From Polaribacter vadi (GTDB taxonomy: Bacteria > Bacteroidota > Bacteroidia > Flavobacteriales > Flavobacteriaceae), in the NCBI RefSeq assembly GCF_018861005.1, contig NZ_JAHKQL010000001.1, forward strand, positions 117,478 to 181,477: 64,000 nt of DNA, read 5' to 3'. Within the stretch, counting starts at the first letter, position 1; each line of letters starts with the position of its first letter. Position numbers and translations under genes: made by a program. The notes beneath the pieces are model-generated. The model ran no database searches. It was not told the origin of the DNA and saw only the letters and a list, made by a program, of their open reading frames with translations. Below, in pieces: positions 18,032 through 27,084 of the stretch.

Positions 18032-18054
18032 ATTTGTTTGCGCTGTTTTTTTTT
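18014..18054 (+). terminator. internal terminator (attenuator candidate) in the rplC leader
   Basis: CAGCG (18023-18027) pairs with CGCTG (18041-18045), followed by nine Ts, and A-rich sequence upstream can extend the stem. AAACAAA (18014-18020) can alternatively pair with TTTGTTT (18033-18039) in the loop, giving mutually exclusive folds. Confidence 0.55.
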
Positions 18055-18159
18055 AAGTGAAATTTTACGGATTAAGAGTGAAACAATTGTTTCAAAACAA
18101 ATAATTATTAATAATAGACGCGCTGGATAAATATATCTATCGTCTAAAATTTTAACTAA

Positions 18160-18777
18160 ATGTCTGGGTTAATAGGTAGAAAAATTGGAATGACCAGCTT
18201 ATTCGACGAAAATGGGAAGAATATTCCTTGTACAGTAATCGAAGCAGGTCCTTGCGTTGTTACCCAAGTCAGAACCGAAGAGGTTGACGGATACAATGCG
18301 TTACAACTTGGTTTCGATGACAAAAAGGCGAAGAGTTCTAACAAAGCGTTAGATGGTCACTTTAAAAAAGCTGGCACCACTGCTAAGAAAAAAGTCGTTG
18401 AATTCCAAGGGTTTGAAGAGGAGTATAAATTAGGAGATGCTATTACAGTAGAGCATTTTGAAGAAGGCGAATTCGTTGATGTATCAGGTGTGTCTAAAGG
18501 TAAAGGTTTTCAAGGTGTTGTAAAACGTCACGGTTTTGGTGGTGTTGGTCAAGCAACTCACGGTCAGCATAACCGTTTAAGAGCTCCTGGTTCAATTGGT
18601 GCTGCTTCTTATCCTGCAAGAGTATTCAAAGGAATGCGTATGGCAGGAAGAATGGGTGGAGAAAAAGTGAAAGTACAAAACTTAAAGGTATTAAAAGTAG
18701 TTGCTGAAAAGAACTTACTTGTTGTTAAAGGAGCTATTCCTGGACACAAAAATGCTTTTGTAACTATTCAGAAATAA
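18160..18777 (+). CDS. rplC: 50S ribosomal protein L3
   Basis: L3 is an early-assembly protein near the peptidyl-transferase centre. The 205-residue sequence starts with [17 protein letters not shown] and carries the loop around [19 protein letters not shown] sequence and the [13 protein letters not shown] segment. It is the first gene after a long leader with attenuator-like features and overlaps rplD by one base (TAATG), suggesting translational coupling. Confidence 0.99.
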   Translation: MSGLIGRKIGMTSLFDENGKNIPCTVIEAGPCVVTQVRTEEVDGYNALQLGFDDKKAKSSNKALDGHFKKAGTTAKKKVVEFQGFEEEYKLGDAITVEHFEEGEFVDVSGVSKGKGFQGVVKRHGFGGVGQATHGQHNRLRAPGSIGAASYPARVFKGMRMAGRMGGEKVKVQNLKVLKVVAEKNLLVVKGAIPGHKNAFVTIQK

Positions 18778-19406
18778 TGGAATTAGCAGTTTTAGATATT
18801 ACAGGAAAAGATACAGGTAGAAAGGTTGAGCTTTCTAATGATGTATTTGGTATTGAGCCTAATGATCATGCAATTTATTTAGATGTTAAACAATACTTGG
18901 CTAATCAACGTCAAGGAACTCATAAATCTAAAGAAAGAGCAGAAATTACTGGTTCTACAAGAAAGATAAAAAAGCAAAAAGGAACTGGTACTGCAAGAGC
19001 AGGTTCTATCAAGTCTGGTGTTTTTAGAGGTGGAGGTCGTATGTTCGGTCCAAGACCAAGAAATTATTCTTTTAAATTGAATAAAAACTTAAAGCGTTTA
19101 GCACGTAAGTCTGCTTTAAGTATTCAAGCAAATGATAAGAATTTAGTAGTAATCGAAGATTTAAACTTTGAGACTCCAAAGACTAAGAACTTTGTAGATG
19201 TTTTAAAAGCTTTAGAATTAGATACAAAAAAATCTTTATTTGTTTTAGGTAATGATAATGCAAATGTGTATTTATCATCACGTAATTTAAAAAATTCTAA
19301 AGTTGTAAAAGCTTCAGAAATTAATACTTATGGTGTTTTAAATGCTAATAAAGTTGTGATTACTGAAAGTTCTTTAGAGGGAATTAACTTAAATTTAAGC
19401 AAATAG
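18777..19406 (+). CDS. rplD: 50S ribosomal protein L4
   Basis: L4 lines the exit tunnel and in E. coli also represses the S10 operon. The 209-residue product has the tunnel loop sequence [29 protein letters not shown] region (about 46-70, basic) and [14 protein letters not shown]. It overlaps rplC by one base and is followed by rplW after 4 nt. If the rplC leader is an L4-responsive attenuator, this gene would be the effector. Confidence 0.99.
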   Translation: MELAVLDITGKDTGRKVELSNDVFGIEPNDHAIYLDVKQYLANQRQGTHKSKERAEITGSTRKIKKQKGTGTARAGSIKSGVFRGGGRMFGPRPRNYSFKLNKNLKRLARKSALSIQANDKNLVVIEDLNFETPKTKNFVDVLKALELDTKKSLFVLGNDNANVYLSSRNLKNSKVVKASEINTYGVLNANKVVITESSLEGINLNLSK

Positions 19407-19410
19407 GGAT

Positions 19411-19701
19411 ATGAGTATTTTAATTAAACCTATTATTACGGAAAAAGCTACAAACGATAGTGAAGTATATAATCGTTATACATTTGTAGTAGATAAAAAA
19501 GCTAATAAAATAGAGATTAAAGATGCTGTTGAAGCAGCTTATGGAGTTTCTATATCAAGCGTAAAAACTTTAAATTACCCTATTCAAAGAAACACTAAGT
19601 TTACTAAAAAAGGTTTAGTAACTGGTGTTAAGAGCGGGTATAAAAAAGCGATTGTGCAGTTAGCAGAAGGAGAAAGTATTGATTTTTATAACAATCTTTA
19701 A
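19411..19701 (+). CDS. rplW: 50S ribosomal protein L23
   Basis: L23 sits at the tunnel exit and docks trigger factor and SRP. The 96-residue protein begins [13 protein letters not shown] and contains the family segment [18 protein letters not shown]. Length is normal. It lies in the uninterrupted S10-group run, 4 nt after rplD and 11 nt before rplB. Confidence 0.99.
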   Translation: MSILIKPIITEKATNDSEVYNRYTFVVDKKANKIEIKDAVEAAYGVSISSVKTLNYPIQRNTKFTKKGLVTGVKSGYKKAIVQLAEGESIDFYNNL

Positions 19702-19712
19702 GAAAAGACAGA

Positions 19713-20537
19713 ATGTCAGTTAGAAAATTAAAACCAATAACACCAGGTCAGCGTTTTAGAGTTGTAAATGGGTTCGACACCATAACAACTGATAAGCCGG
19801 AAAAGTCATTATTGGCACCGAAAAAAAGATCTGGAGGTCGAAACAATCAAGGTAGAATGACAACTCGTAATATTGGAGGTGGTCATAAACAAAGATATCG
19901 TATTATCGATTTTAAAAGAGATAAGAATGATATGCCTGCAACAGTTAAAACTATAGAGTACGATCCAAATCGTACTGCATTTATTGCTTTACTTAGTTAT
20001 GCTGATGGTGAAAAACGTTATATAATTGCTCAAAACGGTTTAAAAGTAGGTCAAACTATTGTATCAGGTAGTGGTGTTGCTCCGGAAATTGGAAACGCTA
20101 TGCCTTTAAGTGAAATTCCTTTAGGAACTACAATTTCTTGTATAGAATTACACCCAGGCCAAGGAGCTGTTATGGCTCGTTCTGCTGGTTCTTTTGCTCA
20201 ATTAATGGCAAGAGATGGTAAATATGCAACAGTTAAGTTACCTTCTGGTGAAACAAGATTAATTCTTTTAACTTGTTCTGCTACTATAGGAGTTGTATCT
20301 AACTCAGATCATCAATTATTAGTATCTGGTAAAGCAGGTAGAAGAAGATGGTTAGGTAGAAGACCAAGAGTTAACGCTGTAAGAATGAATCCAGTTGATC
20401 ACCCAATGGGTGGTGGAGAAGGACGTTCTTCTGGAGGTCATCCAAGATCTAGAAATGGTATTCCTGCTAAAGGATTTAAGACTAGGTCTAAGACTAAAGC
20501 TAGTAATAAGTATATTATAGAACGTAGAAAGAAATAA
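19713..20537 (+). CDS. rplB: 50S ribosomal protein L2
   Basis: L2 is required for subunit association and peptidyl-transferase activity. The 274-residue product has the OB-fold and SH3-like domains and the C-terminal motif [18 protein letters not shown] (about 229-246), which includes the conserved functional histidine. The N-terminus [16 protein letters not shown] is typical of Bacteroidota. rpsS follows after 6 nt. Confidence 0.99.
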   Translation: MSVRKLKPITPGQRFRVVNGFDTITTDKPEKSLLAPKKRSGGRNNQGRMTTRNIGGGHKQRYRIIDFKRDKNDMPATVKTIEYDPNRTAFIALLSYADGEKRYIIAQNGLKVGQTIVSGSGVAPEIGNAMPLSEIPLGTTISCIELHPGQGAVMARSAGSFAQLMARDGKYATVKLPSGETRLILLTCSATIGVVSNSDHQLLVSGKAGRRRWLGRRPRVNAVRMNPVDHPMGGGEGRSSGGHPRSRNGIPAKGFKTRSKTKASNKYIIERRKK

Positions 20538-20543
20538 TAAGTT

Positions 20544-20822
20544 ATGGCAAGATCATTAAAAAAAGGACCTTACGTTCACTATAAGTTAGAGAAAAAAGTG
20601 TTAGCTAATGTAGAGGCTGGTAACAAAACTGTAATCAAAACTTGGTCAAGAGCAAGTATGATTACTCCAGATTTTGTAGGACAAACTATTGCTGTTCATA
20701 ATGGACGTCAGTTTGTACCAGTATATGTTACAGAAAACATGGTAGGGCATAAATTAGGCGAATTTTCACCAACTCGTTCTTTTAGAGGACACGCTGGTGC
20801 AAAAAATAAAGGAAAAAAATAG
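20544..20822 (+). CDS. rpsS: 30S ribosomal protein S19
   Basis: S19 is a head protein that pairs with S13 near the A-site finger. The 92-residue sequence opens with [15 protein letters not shown] and contains [13 protein letters not shown] and [18 protein letters not shown], diagnostic of the family. It is flanked by 6-nt spacers on both sides in the S10-group run. Confidence 0.99.
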   Translation: MARSLKKGPYVHYKLEKKVLANVEAGNKTVIKTWSRASMITPDFVGQTIAVHNGRQFVPVYVTENMVGHKLGEFSPTRSFRGHAGAKNKGKK

Positions 20823-20828
20823 TAGGAA

Positions 20829-21233
20829 ATGGGAGTTCGTAAAAAAAATATGGCAGATCAGTTAAAAGCAGATAGAAAGCAACGTGCTTTCGCTAAGCTT
20901 ACTAACTGTCCTACATCACCAAGAAAAATGCGTTTAGTAGCAGATCAAGTAAGAGGAGTAGAAGTTGAAAAAGCTTTACAAATCTTAAAGTTTAGCCCTA
21001 AAGAAGCATCCATCAATTTAGAGAAATTGTTATTGTCTGCAATTGCAAACTGGCAAGCTAAAAATGAAGATGCAACTATTGAAGACGCAGGTTTATATGT
21101 GAAATCTATTTGTGTAGATAGCGCAGGAATGTTAAAAAGATTAAGACCAGCTCCACAAGGTCGTGCTCATAGAATTCGTAAGCGTTCTAATCACGTTACT
21201 TTAGAGTTAGGTAGCAAAAAATTAAGTAATTAA
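20829..21233 (+). CDS. rplV: 50S ribosomal protein L22
   Basis: L22 spans the exit tunnel with a beta-hairpin that forms part of the macrolide-binding constriction. The 134-residue product carries [15 protein letters not shown] and the hairpin region [24 protein letters not shown] sequence near residues 99-118. The N-terminal [11 protein letters not shown] matches flavobacterial L22, so the first ATG is preferred over the internal one. Confidence 0.99.
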   Translation: MGVRKKNMADQLKADRKQRAFAKLTNCPTSPRKMRLVADQVRGVEVEKALQILKFSPKEASINLEKLLLSAIANWQAKNEDATIEDAGLYVKSICVDSAGMLKRLRPAPQGRAHRIRKRSNHVTLELGSKKLSN

Positions 21234-21244
21234 TCAAAGTAGAA

Positions 21245-21961
21245 ATGGGACAAAAAACTAATCCAATAGGAAATCGTTTAGGAATCATCAGAGGTTGGGA
21301 ATCTAACTGGTATGGTGGAAATGACTACGGAGATAAAATTGCTGAAGATGATAAGATAAGAAAGTATATTAATGCTAGATTATCTAAAGCAAGTGTTTCT
21401 AGAGTAATTATTGAGCGTACGCTTAAACTTGTAACTGTAACTATTACTACTGCACGTCCAGGTATCATTATTGGTAAAGGTGGTCAAGAGGTAGACAAGT
21501 TAAAAGAAGAGCTTAAAAAAATTACTGGTAAAGAAGTTCAAATTAATATTTTTGAAATTAAACGTCCAGAATTAGATGCAAAATTAGTTGCAACTAGTGT
21601 AGCACGTCAAATTGAAAATAGAATTTCTTACAAGAGAGCTATCAAAATGGCTATCCAAGCAACTATGAGAATGAATGCTGAAGGGATTAAAATCCAAATT
21701 TCAGGTCGTTTAAATGGAGCAGAAATGGCACGTTCAGAACATTTTAAAGAAGGTAGAATTCCTCTATCTACTTTTAGAGCTGATATTGATTATGCACTTG
21801 TTGAGGCTCATACTACTTACGGAAGATTAGGTATAAAAGTATGGATCATGAAGGGTGAAGTTTATGGTAAAAGAGAATTATCTCCATTAGTTGGCTTGTC
21901 TAAAAAACAAGGTGGTAAAGGTGGTGACAGATCTAAACGTGGACCTCGTAGAAGAAAATAA
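21245..21961 (+). CDS. rpsC: 30S ribosomal protein S3
   Basis: S3 lies at the mRNA entry tunnel and contributes helicase activity. The 238-residue sequence has the KH domain with the GxxG loop in [11 protein letters not shown] and the C-terminal domain with [17 protein letters not shown]. The basic tail [12 protein letters not shown] is usual for the phylum. rplP follows after 22 nt. Confidence 0.99.
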   Translation: MGQKTNPIGNRLGIIRGWESNWYGGNDYGDKIAEDDKIRKYINARLSKASVSRVIIERTLKLVTVTITTARPGIIIGKGGQEVDKLKEELKKITGKEVQINIFEIKRPELDAKLVATSVARQIENRISYKRAIKMAIQATMRMNAEGIKIQISGRLNGAEMARSEHFKEGRIPLSTFRADIDYALVEAHTTYGRLGIKVWIMKGEVYGKRELSPLVGLSKKQGGKGGDRSKRGPRRRK

Positions 21962-21983
21962 TTTTTAAAATTAGAAATTAAAA

Positions 21984-22415
21984 ATGTTACAGCCAAAAAG
22001 AGTAAAATACCGTAAGGTACAGAAGGGCAAGGGAAATATGTCTGGTAATTCTCAAAGAGGAAATCAACTTTCTAATGGGATGTTTGGTATTAAATCCATA
22101 GATCAAAACTTATTAACTTCTCGTCAGATAGAGGCAGCTCGTATTGCAGCAACTCGTCATATGAAAAGAGAAGGTCAGTTATGGATTAAAATATTTCCAG
22201 ATAAACCTATTACCAAAAAACCTTTAGAGGTACGTATGGGTAAGGGTAAAGGAGCACCAGATCATTTTGTTGCAGTTATTAAGCCAGGTAGAATTTTGTT
22301 TGAGGTTGGTGGTGTACCAATGCACGTAGCAAAAGAAGCTTTACGTTTAGCTGCTCAGAAACTTCCAGTAAAAACGAAGTTTGTAATAGCAAGAGATTTT
22401 GATATTAACGCATAA
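21984..22415 (+). CDS. rplP: 50S ribosomal protein L16
   Basis: L16 organises the A-site tRNA elbow region of the large subunit. The 143-residue product starts [21 protein letters not shown] and contains [23 protein letters not shown] and [15 protein letters not shown], both family hallmarks. Normal length and position between rpsC and rpmC. Confidence 0.99.
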   Translation: MLQPKRVKYRKVQKGKGNMSGNSQRGNQLSNGMFGIKSIDQNLLTSRQIEAARIAATRHMKREGQLWIKIFPDKPITKKPLEVRMGKGKGAPDHFVAVIKPGRILFEVGGVPMHVAKEALRLAAQKLPVKTKFVIARDFDINA

Positions 22416-22426
22416 TTCTAAATAAA

Positions 22427-22618
22427 ATGAAACAATCAGAAATAAAAGAATTATCTATAGCAGATCTTAATGAGAAATTGGGAGCGTTGCAAAAGAATTA
22501 TACCGATCTTAAGATGGCTCACGCAATAACTCCAATGGAGAATCCATTGCAATTGAGAAGCTTAAGAAGAACTGTAGCAAGAATTGCAACAGAATTAACA
22601 AAAAGAGAATTACAATAA
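22427..22618 (+). CDS. rpmC: 50S ribosomal protein L29
   Basis: L29 is a small two-helix protein at the tunnel exit beside L23. The 63-residue sequence contains ELSIADLNEKLGALQKNYTDLKM and the family end RRTVARIATELTKREL. It lies 11 nt after rplP and 20 nt before rpsQ. Confidence 0.98.
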   Translation: MKQSEIKELSIADLNEKLGALQKNYTDLKMAHAITPMENPLQLRSLRRTVARIATELTKRELQ

Positions 22619-22638
22619 TTCTATAGTCAGTTTTAAAG

Positions 22639-22896
22639 ATGGAAAAAAGAAATCTTAGAAAAGAGAGAATTGGTGTTGTTTCTAGTAGCAAAATGGAGAA
22701 ATCTATTGTTGTATCTGAAACTAAAAGAGTTAAGCACCCAATGTACGGTAAATTCGTTTTAAAAACGAAAAAGTATGTTGCACACGACGAACAGAATGAT
22801 TGCAACGAAGGAGATACTGTAAGGATAATGGAAACTAGACCTATGAGTAAATCTAAACGTTGGAGATTAGTAGAAATCCTAGAAAGAGCTAAATAA
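22639..22896 (+). CDS. rpsQ: 30S ribosomal protein S17
   Basis: S17 is an OB-fold primary binder of 16S rRNA. The 85-residue sequence contains [19 protein letters not shown], the family segment [20 protein letters not shown] and a typical [18 protein letters not shown] end. It lies one base ahead of the rplN start. Confidence 0.99.
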   Translation: MEKRNLRKERIGVVSSSKMEKSIVVSETKRVKHPMYGKFVLKTKKYVAHDEQNDCNEGDTVRIMETRPMSKSKRWRLVEILERAK

Positions 22897-22897
22897 T

Positions 22898-23266
22898 ATG
22901 TTACAGACAGAATCAAGATTAAAAGTAGCAGATAATACTGGAGCTAAAGAAGTTTTAGTAATTAGAGTTTTAGGAGGAACAAAAAAACGTTACGCAAGTA
23001 TTGGAGACAAGATTGTTGTATCAGTAAAAGCTGCAACTCCTAACGGAACTGTAAAAAAAGGTCAAGTATCTAGAGCAGTTGTTGTAAGAACAAAAAAAGA
23101 AGTTAGACGTAAGGATGGATCATACATTAGATTTGATGATAATGCTTGTGTACTTTTAAATCCTACTGAGGAGATGAGAGGAACACGTGTATTTGGTCCT
23201 GTAGCTCGTGAACTTCGTGAGAAACAATTCATGAAAATAGTATCATTAGCACCTGAAGTGCTTTAA
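22898..23266 (+). CDS. rplN: 50S ribosomal protein L14
   Basis: L14 forms an intersubunit bridge and is the docking site of RsfS. The 122-residue sequence begins [19 protein letters not shown] and contains [16 protein letters not shown] and [19 protein letters not shown], all canonical. rplX follows after 13 nt. Confidence 0.99.
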   Translation: MLQTESRLKVADNTGAKEVLVIRVLGGTKKRYASIGDKIVVSVKAATPNGTVKKGQVSRAVVVRTKKEVRRKDGSYIRFDDNACVLLNPTEEMRGTRVFGPVARELREKQFMKIVSLAPEVL

Positions 23267-23279
23267 ATCATTATATAAG

Positions 23280-23582
23280 ATGAAGAAGTTCAAATTAAAA
23301 TCAGGAGATACTGTAAAAGTAATTGCAGGAGACAACAAAGGATCTGAAGGTAAAGTTTTACAAATTATCAAGGATAAAGATAGAGTATTAGTAGAGGGTG
23401 TAAACTTAGTATCTAAGCATACAAAACCTAGTGCTCAAAATCCTCAAGGAGGTATTGTAAAAAAAGAAGCATCTTTACACATCTCTAACGTTATGTTAGT
23501 AGAAGAAGGTGTTGCTGTAAGAGTTGGTTATAATGTTGATGGAGATACTAAAACTAGAATCTCTAAAAAAACTAAAAAATAG
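23280..23582 (+). CDS. rplX: 50S ribosomal protein L24
   Basis: L24 is an assembly initiator of the large subunit with an N-terminal KOW motif ([19 protein letters not shown], about 8-26). The 100-residue length and the segment [17 protein letters not shown] agree with the family. It sits between rplN and rplE. Confidence 0.99.
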   Translation: MKKFKLKSGDTVKVIAGDNKGSEGKVLQIIKDKDRVLVEGVNLVSKHTKPSAQNPQGGIVKKEASLHISNVMLVEEGVAVRVGYNVDGDTKTRISKKTKK

Positions 23583-23590
23583 TAGTAATC

Positions 23591-24142
23591 ATGAGTTACG
23601 TACCAAGATTAAAAGCAGAATACAAAGAAAGAGTTATAAAGGCTCTTACTGATGAATTCAGTTATAAGAATGTAATGCAAGTGCCTAAATTAGAAAAAAT
23701 AGTTGTTTCTAAAGGTGTTGGTGCTGCTATTGCAGATAAGAAATTAATAGATTATGCTGTAGAAGAATTGACTAAAATTACTGGTCAAAAAGCAATTTCT
23801 ACTATGTCTAAAAAAGATGTTGCATCATTTAAATTACGTAAAGGTATGCCTATAGGTGTAAAAGTTACGTTAAGAGGTGATAAAATGTATGAGTTTTTAG
23901 ATAGATTAGTTACTGCATCTTTACCACGTGTTAGAGATTTTAACGGTATAAAAGCTAATGGATTTGATGGGAGAGGTAATTATAATTTAGGTATTACTGA
24001 ACAAATCATCTACCCAGAAATAAATATTGACCAAGTTAAAAAAATTAACGGTATGGATATTACATTTGTAACATCTGCAAATACTGATAAGGAAGCAAAG
24101 TCACTATTAGGAGAATTAGGTTTACCATTCAAAAAAAATTAA
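23591..24142 (+). CDS. rplE: 50S ribosomal protein L5
   Basis: L5 binds 5S rRNA and contacts the P-site tRNA and S13. The 183-residue product contains [31 protein letters not shown] and [19 protein letters not shown], all hallmarks. It is followed after 3 nt by rpsN. Confidence 0.99.
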   Translation: MSYVPRLKAEYKERVIKALTDEFSYKNVMQVPKLEKIVVSKGVGAAIADKKLIDYAVEELTKITGQKAISTMSKKDVASFKLRKGMPIGVKVTLRGDKMYEFLDRLVTASLPRVRDFNGIKANGFDGRGNYNLGITEQIIYPEINIDQVKKINGMDITFVTSANTDKEAKSLLGELGLPFKKN

Positions 24143-24145
24143 GAA

Positions 24146-24415
24146 ATGGCTAAAGAATCAATGAAAGCTCGCGAACGTAAAAGAGCAAAAACAGTTGCAA
24201 AATATGCAGAAAAGAGAAAAGCTTTAAAAGAAGCTGGAGACTATGAAGCATTGCAAAAATTACCAAAAAACGCTTCACCAATTAGAATGCATAACAGATG
24301 TAAGTTAACTGGTCGTCCAAAAGGATATATGAGACAATTTGGTATCTCTCGTGTAACGTTCAGAGAAATGGCAAATCAAGGATTAATACCAGGTGTTAAA
24401 AAAGCAAGTTGGTAG
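24146..24415 (+). CDS. rpsN: 30S ribosomal protein S14, zinc-free form
   Basis: S14 is a head protein near the A site. The 89-residue sequence is the long, zinc-independent (C-minus) form: it lacks the two CxxC pairs and retains only one cysteine in [15 protein letters not shown]. It ends the rplC-to-rpsN transcription unit; a terminator that also carries the next promoter follows 28 nt downstream. Confidence 0.98.
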   Translation: MAKESMKARERKRAKTVAKYAEKRKALKEAGDYEALQKLPKNASPIRMHNRCKLTGRPKGYMRQFGISRVTFREMANQGLIPGVKKASW

Positions 24416-24439
24416 AAATTTTAAATAAAGCTTAAAAAT

Positions 24440-24478
24440 AAAAATAGAATGTGTATCTTTGCACGCTCTATTTTTTTT
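24440..24478 (+). terminator. terminator after rpsN overlapping the rpsH promoter
   Basis: ATAGA (24444-24448) pairs with TCTAT (24467-24471) and GTG (24451-24453) with CAC (24462-24464), with a 2x2 internal loop, then eight Ts. The apical loop is exactly TATCTTTG, the -7 box of the next promoter. Confidence 0.65.
24454..24461 (+). promoter_or_regulatory. -7 box of the rpsH (spc) promoter
   Basis: TATCTTTG is an exact TAnnTTTG match and is followed by a leader of about 115 nt before rpsH. The -33 position reads only CTTAA, so the match is on the -7 element alone. Confidence 0.6.
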
Positions 24479-24516
24479 GAGTATAAGAATTTTAACTGAT
24501 TATAGGTTCATTTATC

Positions 24517-24530
24517 ACAGAGAAATCTGT
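24517..24530 (+). promoter_or_regulatory. GAAA-tetraloop hairpin in the rpsH leader
   Basis: ACAGA-GAAA-TCTGT forms a 5-bp stem capped by a GNRA tetraloop, 49 nt before rpsH. Because rpsH encodes S8, the known translational repressor of the spc operon in E. coli, this is a candidate S8 target; that link is inference. Confidence 0.4.
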
Positions 24531-24578
24531 AGCATAAATAGAGGTATTTGAAAACCGTAATCGCAATTTTATATTAAT

Positions 24579-24977
24579 ATGTATACAGATCCAATCGCGG
24601 ATTTTCTTACTAGAGTAAGAAATGCAATCGCAGCAGGACACAGAGTAGTAGAAGTGCCAGCTTCTAATTTGAAGAAGGCAATGACTAAAATTTTGTTCGA
24701 TCAAGGGTATATTTTAAGTTACCAGTTCAATGACAATAAAGTGCAAGGAACTATTAAGATAGCTTTAAAATATGACAGAGACACAAAAGAGTCAGTAATT
24801 AGAAAAATTCAACGAATCAGTACACCAGGTTTGCGTAAGTACGTGGGGTCTTCAGAGATGCCAAGGGTATTAAACGGACTTGGAATTGCTATTGTTTCTA
24901 CATCTAAAGGTGTAATGACAAATAAAAAAGCACGTCAAGAAAATGTTGGAGGAGAAGTTTTATGTTACGTTTATTAA
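24579..24977 (+). CDS. rpsH: 30S ribosomal protein S8
   Basis: S8 is a primary binder of the 16S central domain. The 132-residue product starts MYTDPIADFLTRVRNAIAAGH and ends with the family sequence NVGGEVLCYVY; the GLGIAIVSTSKGVMTNKKAR segment is diagnostic. Unlike the E. coli order, where S8 lies inside spc, here it is the first gene of a new transcription unit with its own promoter and leader. Confidence 0.99.
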   Translation: MYTDPIADFLTRVRNAIAAGHRVVEVPASNLKKAMTKILFDQGYILSYQFNDNKVQGTIKIALKYDRDTKESVIRKIQRISTPGLRKYVGSSEMPRVLNGLGIAIVSTSKGVMTNKKARQENVGGEVLCYVY

Positions 24978-24987
24978 ACCTTGAAAG

Positions 24988-25533
24988 ATGAGTAGAATTG
25001 GAAAAAACCCAGTTAGCATCACACAAGGTGTAGATGTAAACATTAAAGAAAACGTAATCACTGTTAAAGGGAAATTAGGAGAGCTATCTCAAACTATTTC
25101 TAACGGAATTTCAGTGAAAATAGAAGATGCAACTATCACTTTAGAGAGAGCATCAGAAAGTAAAGACCATAAAGCACAACATGGTTTAATGAGAGCTTTA
25201 ATCGCTAATATGATTGAAGGTGTTTCTAAAGGATGGACTAAAGAATTAGAATTGGTTGGTGTAGGTTATAGAGCCTCTAATCAAGGGCAAAAATTAGACT
25301 TAGCTTTAGGTTTCTCTCATAATATTGTTTTAAACTTAGCTCCAGAAGTAAAAGTTGAAACTGTATCAGAGAAAGGGAAAAACCCAATCATTAAATTATC
25401 TTCATTTGACAAACAATTAGTAGGTCAAGTTGCTGCAAAGATTCGTTCTTTCAGAGCTCCAGAGCCATATAAAGGTAAAGGTGTGAAGTTTGTTGGTGAA
25501 GTATTAAGAAGAAAAGCAGGTAAATCTGCATAA
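24988..25533 (+). CDS. rplF: 50S ribosomal protein L6
   Basis: L6 lies near the sarcin-ricin loop and the factor-binding site. The 181-residue sequence begins [11 protein letters not shown] and contains [19 protein letters not shown] and the C-terminal [22 protein letters not shown] segment. It lies between rpsH and rplR. Confidence 0.99.
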   Translation: MSRIGKNPVSITQGVDVNIKENVITVKGKLGELSQTISNGISVKIEDATITLERASESKDHKAQHGLMRALIANMIEGVSKGWTKELELVGVGYRASNQGQKLDLALGFSHNIVLNLAPEVKVETVSEKGKNPIIKLSSFDKQLVGQVAAKIRSFRAPEPYKGKGVKFVGEVLRRKAGKSA

Positions 25534-25544
25534 GATATAGCACT

Positions 25545-25889
25545 ATGGCATTATCAAAATTACAGAGAAGAGCTAGAATTAAGCGTAGAATTAGAAAGAT
25601 TATTTCTGGTACAGCTACTAAACCAAGATTGTCGGTTTATAGAAGTAACAAAGAAATTTACGCTCAATTAATAGATGATGTAAACGGAGTAACATTAGCT
25701 TCAGTTTCATCAAGAGATATAAAAGCAGCTACTAAAGCTGAAGCAGCAACTGAAGTTGGTAAAACAATAGCAGAAAAAGCTGTTAAAGCAGGAGTAGAAA
25801 CAGTTGCTTTCGATAGAAATGGTTATTTATACCATGGTAGAGTTAAAGTATTAGCAGATGCTGCAAGAGAAGCTGGTTTAAAATTTTAA
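25545..25889 (+). CDS. rplR: 50S ribosomal protein L18
   Basis: L18 bridges 5S and 23S rRNA. The 114-residue sequence contains [33 protein letters not shown] basic N-terminal region and the end segment [23 protein letters not shown], both typical. rpsE follows after 6 nt. Confidence 0.99.
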   Translation: MALSKLQRRARIKRRIRKIISGTATKPRLSVYRSNKEIYAQLIDDVNGVTLASVSSRDIKAATKAEAATEVGKTIAEKAVKAGVETVAFDRNGYLYHGRVKVLADAAREAGLKF

Positions 25890-25895
25890 GAAATT

Positions 25896-26417
25896 ATGCA
25901 AGGTTATAAAAACGTAGAAAGAGTTAAACCAAGTGGATTAGAGCTTGTAGATAGATTAGTTGGTGTACAACGTGTAACCAAAGTAACAAAGGGTGGTAGA
26001 GCATTTGGTTTCTCTGCTATTGTTGTTGTTGGCGATGGTAATGGTGTTGTTGGTCACGGATTAGGAAAATCTAAAGATGTTTCTTCTGCTATTGCAAAAG
26101 CAGTAGAAGATGCTAAGAAAAATTTAGTAAGAATACCAATTTTAGAAGGTACTTTACCTCACGAACAAAAAGGTAAATTTGGTGGTGCAAAAGTATTCAT
26201 CAAACCAGCTTCTCCTGGTACAGGGGTGATAGCTGGTGGTGCAGTTCGTGCAGTGTTGGAGTCTGTAGGTGTACATGATGTATTATCTAAATCTCAAGGA
26301 TCTTCTAACCCTCATAATGCAGTAAAAGCAACTTTCGATGCTTTATTACAATTACGTAGTGCAGCTGCAATTGCGAAACAAAGAGGTGTTTCTTTAGAAA
26401 AAGTATTTAACGGATAA
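25896..26417 (+). CDS. rpsE: 30S ribosomal protein S5
   Basis: S5 affects decoding fidelity and mRNA unwinding with S3 and S4. The 173-residue product contains the dsRBD-like part with [38 protein letters not shown] and the [19 protein letters not shown] segment. It is normal in length, followed by rpmD after 11 nt. Confidence 0.99.
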   Translation: MQGYKNVERVKPSGLELVDRLVGVQRVTKVTKGGRAFGFSAIVVVGDGNGVVGHGLGKSKDVSSAIAKAVEDAKKNLVRIPILEGTLPHEQKGKFGGAKVFIKPASPGTGVIAGGAVRAVLESVGVHDVLSKSQGSSNPHNAVKATFDALLQLRSAAAIAKQRGVSLEKVFNG

Positions 26418-26428
26418 ATCTAAGAACG

Positions 26429-26611
26429 ATGGCAAAAATTAAAGTTACACAAGTAAAAAGTCAAATCGGGCGTCTTAAGAATCAAAAGAGAACTTTAGAG
26501 GCATTAGGTTTACGTAGATTAAACCAGACAGTTGAGCATGAGGCAACTCCTTCAATTGTTGGTATGGTAAATAAAGTTTCACATTTAATTTCTGTAGAGG
26601 AATTAAAATAA
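26429..26611 (+). CDS. rpmD: 50S ribosomal protein L30
   Basis: L30 is a small non-essential large-subunit protein. The 60-residue sequence starts [15 protein letters not shown] and contains [20 protein letters not shown], diagnostic of the family. It is present here although it is lost in some bacterial lineages. Confidence 0.98.
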   Translation: MAKIKVTQVKSQIGRLKNQKRTLEALGLRRLNQTVEHEATPSIVGMVNKVSHLISVEELK

Positions 26612-26621
26612 GATATTTAAA

Positions 26622-27074
26622 ATGAGTAGTTTACATAACTTAAAACCAGCAGAAGGATCTGTTAAAAAAGAGAAAAGAATCGCACGTGGTGAAGGTTCTG
26701 GTCATGGAGGTACTTCTACAAGAGGTCACAAAGGGGCAAAATCTCGTTCAGGTTATTCTAGAAAAATTGGTTTTGAAGGTGGGCAAATGCCACTTCAAAG
26801 ACGTGTTCCAAAATTTGGTTTCACTAATATAAACCGTAAAGAATATCAAGGTATCAACTTAGACAAGTTACAAGCTTTAGTTGATAGTGGTAAGATAACT
26901 GATACAGTAAATTTAGATATTTTAATTGCTAATAGATTAGCAGGAAAAAACGACCTAGTTAAAATTTTAGGTAGTGGAGAGTTAAAAACTAAATTAAACA
27001 TAACTGTACATAAATATACAGCATCAGCAAAGGCAGCTATTGAAGCAGCTGGAGGAGAAGCTGTAACTTTATAA
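26622..27074 (+). CDS. rplO: 50S ribosomal protein L15
   Basis: L15 helps late assembly of the large subunit. The 150-residue product has the glycine- and arginine-rich N-terminal extension RIARGEGSGHGGTSTRGHKG and the sequence GFEGGQMPLQRRVPKFGFTN. secY follows after 10 nt. Confidence 0.99.
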   Translation: MSSLHNLKPAEGSVKKEKRIARGEGSGHGGTSTRGHKGAKSRSGYSRKIGFEGGQMPLQRRVPKFGFTNINRKEYQGINLDKLQALVDSGKITDTVNLDILIANRLAGKNDLVKILGSGELKTKLNITVHKYTASAKAAIEAAGGEAVTL

Positions 27075-27084
27075 CATTCCGTAA

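Larger units (their letters stand above)
17928..18159 (+). promoter_or_regulatory. long structured leader of the rplC operon
   Basis: About 230 nt of untranslated leader hold several foldable elements: the 12-bp palindrome TAGGGTACCCTA (17939-17950), a TTGAT/ATCAA hairpin (17955-17970), a CGTTT/AAACG stem (17991-18010), a terminator-like hairpin with nine Ts (18023-18054), the palindrome TGAAACAATTGTTTCA (18079-18094), and an AGACG/CGTCT hairpin (18116-18145) just before rplC. The sequence CGCTG, which forms the descending arm of the terminator, recurs at 18121-18125 and could compete for CAGCG. L4 represses the S10 operon through its leader in E. coli; a comparable role here is inference. 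Confidence 0.55.
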
